Of a DNA stretch of 64,000 bases, positions 60,801 through 64,000 are shown piece after piece; positions within the stretch are counted from its first letter, which is position 1; every line of letters starts with the position of its first letter. Origin of the DNA: Tagetes erecta (Eukaryota; Streptophyta; Magnoliopsida; Asterales; Asteraceae). Under the pieces are notes generated by a model. It saw nothing but the letters and a program-made list of their open reading frames with translations. It was not told the DNA's origin and did no database searches. Position numbers and translations under genes: made by a program. Where the stretch lies: the NCBI GenBank assembly GCA_030867185.1, contig CM061489.1:46575405-46639404 (forward strand), written 5' to 3'.

Positions 60801-63800
60801 AGGTGCTAATATGGCATACAAAGTCGTAAGAAGCCTTAAGTTGCCGTACGAAGTACAAAGGATTCGGACGAGATAATTAGGTTTATTATGGAGATTTATG
60901 GTTTTGTACGGTGTTGTAAGGTGTTCTTAGGATTTGTAAGGAATCCTAAATGATACTAACGTGATTTTCATGTTGCTAATATGGCATACAGAGTCTAACT
61001 TGACGTACGATGTTCAAAGTTCTCGGACGAATTCTTTAGGTGTATTAGGGAGTTTTGAGGTTTCGTACGGTGAAGGAAGGTGTTCTTAGGAGTTGTAAGG
61101 CGTCGTACATTATACTAGTGTGCTATTCGAGTTCCTAATGTGCCATAAAGGGTCGTAAGATGTCCTAACTTGTCGTACGATGTTCAAAGGACTCGTACGA
61201 ATCCATTAGGTTTATTATGGAGTTTTGAGGTTTCGTACGGTGTTGTAAGGTGTTGTTAGGAGTTGTAAGGCGTCGTACATTATACTAATGTTCTATTCGA
61301 GTTCCTAATGTGGCATAAAGAGTCGTAAGAGGTCCTAACTTGTCATACGATGTTCAAAGGACTCGTACGAATTCATTAGGTTTATTATGGAGTTTTGAGG
61401 TTTCGTACTGTGAAGGAAGGTGTTCTTAGGATTTGTAAGGCGTCGTACATTATACTAATGTTCTATTCGAGTTCCTAATGTGGCATAAAGAGTCGTAAGA
61501 TGTCCTAACTTGTCATACGATGTTCAAAGGACTCGTACGAATTCATTAGGTTTATTATGGAGTTTTAAAGTTTCGTATGGTGTTGTAAGGTGTTGTTAGG
61601 AGTTTTAAGGCGTCTTACATTATACTAACGTGCTTTTTAAGGTGCTAATATGGCATACAAAGTCGTAAGCAGCCTTAAGTTGCCGTACGAAGTTCAAAGG
61701 ATTCAGACGAGTTAATTAGGTTTATTATGGAGATTTATGGTTTTGTACGGTGTTGTAAGGTGTTCTTAGGATTTGTAAGGAGTCCTAAATGATACTAACG
61801 TGATTTTCATGTTGCTAATATAGCATACAGAGTCTAACTTGATGTACGATGTTCAAAGGACTCGGACGAATTCTTTAGGTGTATTATGGAGTTTTGAGGT
61901 TTCGTACGGTGAAGGAAGGTGTTCTAAGGAGTTGTAAGGCGTCGTACATTATACTAGTGTGCTATTCGAGTTCCTAATGTGGCATAAAGAGTCGTAAGAT
62001 GTCCTAACTTGTCGTACGATGTTCAAAGGACTCGTACGAATCCATTAGGTTTATTATGGAGTTTTGAGGTTTCGTACGGTGAAGGAAGGTGTTCTTAGGA
62101 GTTGTAAGGCGTCGTACATTATACTAGTGTGCTATTCGAGTTCCTAATGTGGCATAAAGGGTCGTAAGATGTCCTAACTTGTCGTACGATGTTCAAACGA
62201 CTCGTACGAATCCATTAGGTTTATTATGGAGTTTTGAGGTTTCGTACGGTGTTGTAAGGTGTTGTTAGGAGTTGTAAGGCGTCGTACATTATACTAATGT
62301 TCTATTCGAGTTCCTAATGTGGCATAAAGAGTCGTAAGAGGTCCTAACTTGTCATACGATGTTCAAAGGACTCGTACGAATTCATTAGGTTTATTATGGA
62401 GTTTTGAGGTTTCGTACTGTGAAGGAAGGTGTTCTTAGGATTTGTAAGGCGTCGTACATTATACTAATGTTCTATTCGAGTTCCTAATGTGGCATAAAGA
62501 GTCGTAAGATGTCCTAACTTGTCATACGATGTTCAAAGGACTCGTACGAATTCATTAGGTTTATTATGGAGTTTTAAAGTTTCGTATGGTGTTGTAAGGT
62601 GTTGTTAGGAGTTTTAAGGCGTCTTACATTATACTAACGTGCTTTTTAAGGTGCTAATATGGCATACAAAGTCGTAAGCAGCCTTAAGTTGCCGTACGAA
62701 GTTCAAAGGATTCAGACGAGTTAATTAGGTTTATTATGGAGATTTATGGTTTTGTACGGTGTTGTAAGGTGTTCTTAGGATTTGTAAGGAGTCCTAAATG
62801 ATACTAACGTGATTTTCATGTTGCTAATATAGCATACAGAGTCTAACTTGATGTACGATGTTCAAAGGACTCGGACGAATTCTTTAGGTGTATTATGGAG
62901 TTTTGAGGTTTCGTACGGTGAAGGAAGGTGTTCTAAGGAGTTGTAAGGCGTCGTACATTATACTAGTGTGCTATTCGAGTTCCTAATGTGGCATAAAGAG
63001 TCGTAAGATGTCCTAACTTTTCGTACGATGTTCAAAGGACTCGTACGAATTCATTAGGTTTATTATGGAGTTTTAAAGTTTCGTATGGTGTTGTAAGGTG
63101 TTGTTAGGAGTTTTAAGGCGTCTTACATTATACTAACGTGCTTTTTAAGGTGCTAATATGGCATACAAAGTCGTAAGAAGCGTTAAGTTGCCGTATGAAG
63201 TTCAAAGGATTCAGACGAGTTAATTAGGTTTATTATGGAGATTTATGGTTTTGTACGGTGTTGTAAGGTGTTCTTAGGATTTGTAAGGAGTCCTAAATGA
63301 TACTAACGTGATTTTCATGTTGCTAATATGGCATACAGAGTCTAACTTGACGTACGATGTTCAAAGGACTCGGACGAATTCTTTAGGTGTATTATGGAGT
63401 TTTGAGGTTTCGTACGGTGAAGGAAGGTGTTCTAAGGAGTTGTAAGGCGTCGTACATTATACTAGTGTGCTATTCGAGTTCCTAATGTGGCATAAAGAGT
63501 CCTAAGATGTCCTAACTTGTCGTACGATGTTCAAAGGACTCGTACGAATCCATTAGGTTTATTATGGAGTTTTGAGGTTTCGTACGGTGAAGGAAGGTGT
63601 TCTTAGGAGTTGTAAGGCGTCGTACATTATACTAATGTTCTATTCGAGTTCCTAATGTGGCATAAAGAGTCGTAAGATGTCCTAACTTGTCATACGATGT
63701 TCAAAGGACTCGTACGAATTCATTAGGTTTATTATGGAGTTTTAAAGTTTCGTATGGTGTTGTAAGGTGTTGTTAGGAGTTTTAAGGCGTCTTACATTAT

Positions 63801-64000
63801 ACTAACGTGCTTTTTAAGGTGCTAATATGGCATACAAAGTCGTAAGAAGCGTTAAGTTGCCGTATGAAGTTCAAAGGAATCAGACGAGTTAATTAGGTTT
63901 ATTATGGTGATTTATGGTTTTGTACGGTGTTGTAAGGTGTTCTTAGGATTTGTAAGGAGTCCTAAATGATACTAACGTGATTTTCATGTTGCTAATATGG
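54531..64000 (+). repeat. 15181-bp offset duplication, right copy
   Basis: Counterpart of 39350-48819, truncated by the window end. The satellite at 63907 reads ttatggtgattt, a private change. Confidence 0.9.
54538..56140 (+). repeat. 1328-bp offset duplication, copy 2
   Basis: Counterpart of the previous block. It ends where gcataaaaagtcg replaces gcatacaaagtcg. Confidence 0.86.

Larger units (their letters stand above)
24651..64000 (+). repeat. Satellite array, segment 5 (39 kb uninterrupted)
   Basis: About 39 kb of A/B/C monomers in one orientation, no insert and no gene, running off the right edge. A-B-C, A-B-C-C and A-B-C-C-C units alternate. Class markers recur in fixed combinations (gtaagcagcc, tattagggag, gtaagaggtcc, gtaaggacggtac, tgttccattc, tagggcatac). 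These reveal large duplications with offsets of 1328, 2324, 2994, 9692 and 15181 bp, listed separately. Confidence 0.97.

Overview
The window is plant nuclear heterochromatin, most likely centromeric or pericentromeric. It is a long tandem satellite array carrying a few retroelement insertions. I found no host gene, no tRNA or rRNA gene and nothing bacterial. The plant call rests on three things: a Ty3/gypsy chromovirus whose primer binding site matches initiator-methionine tRNA, a DUF4283/zinc-knuckle LINE ORF1-type protein, and telo-box motifs. The style of both elements reminds me of Asteraceae, but I hold that only loosely.

Layout. Bases 1-12460 and 23395-64000 are satellite, all in one orientation. 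There are three related monomer classes: A (170 bp), B (159 bp, lacking an 11-bp segment) and C (170 bp). They are ordered A-B-C, A-B-C-C or A-B-C-C-C, giving about 499, 669 and 839-bp higher-order units. On top of this lie much larger recent duplications: a 4131-bp tandem duplication (1339-9675), a 2324-bp one (about 27.95-32.72 kb), a 2994-bp one (about 35.35-42.75 kb), a 1328-bp one (about 53.2-56.1 kb), and dispersed copies offset by 9692 and 15181 bp in the last 25 kb.

Insertions. A 2.0-kb LINE-like element in minus orientation entered a B monomer (12461-23394, 16-bp target duplication, poly-A end on the left). It has a 5' UTR, one 513-codon ORF (DUF4283 plus CCHC knuckle), a 293-nt 3' UTR and a short A tail, but no ORF2. 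An 8909-bp chromovirus (13063-21971) then inserted into that ORF with a 5-bp target duplication (gtatc). Its 2015-bp LTRs differ at only three sites that I could find, so this insertion is young. Its gag-pol is one continuous frame broken by one in-frame TGA in RNase H. Three more 5'-truncated pieces of the LINE family lie at 2363-2652, 6494-6783 (a copy of the first made by the 4131-bp duplication) and 24411-24650 (plus orientation).

Order of events, inferred: satellite array, then LINE-family insertions, then the 4131-bp duplication that copied one of them; separately, the chromovirus entered the long LINE copy. The most novel candidate is an ORF1-only ('half-LINE') family with a strongly structured 3' tail that lands in the satellite. 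The multi-scale duplication history of the array comes second.
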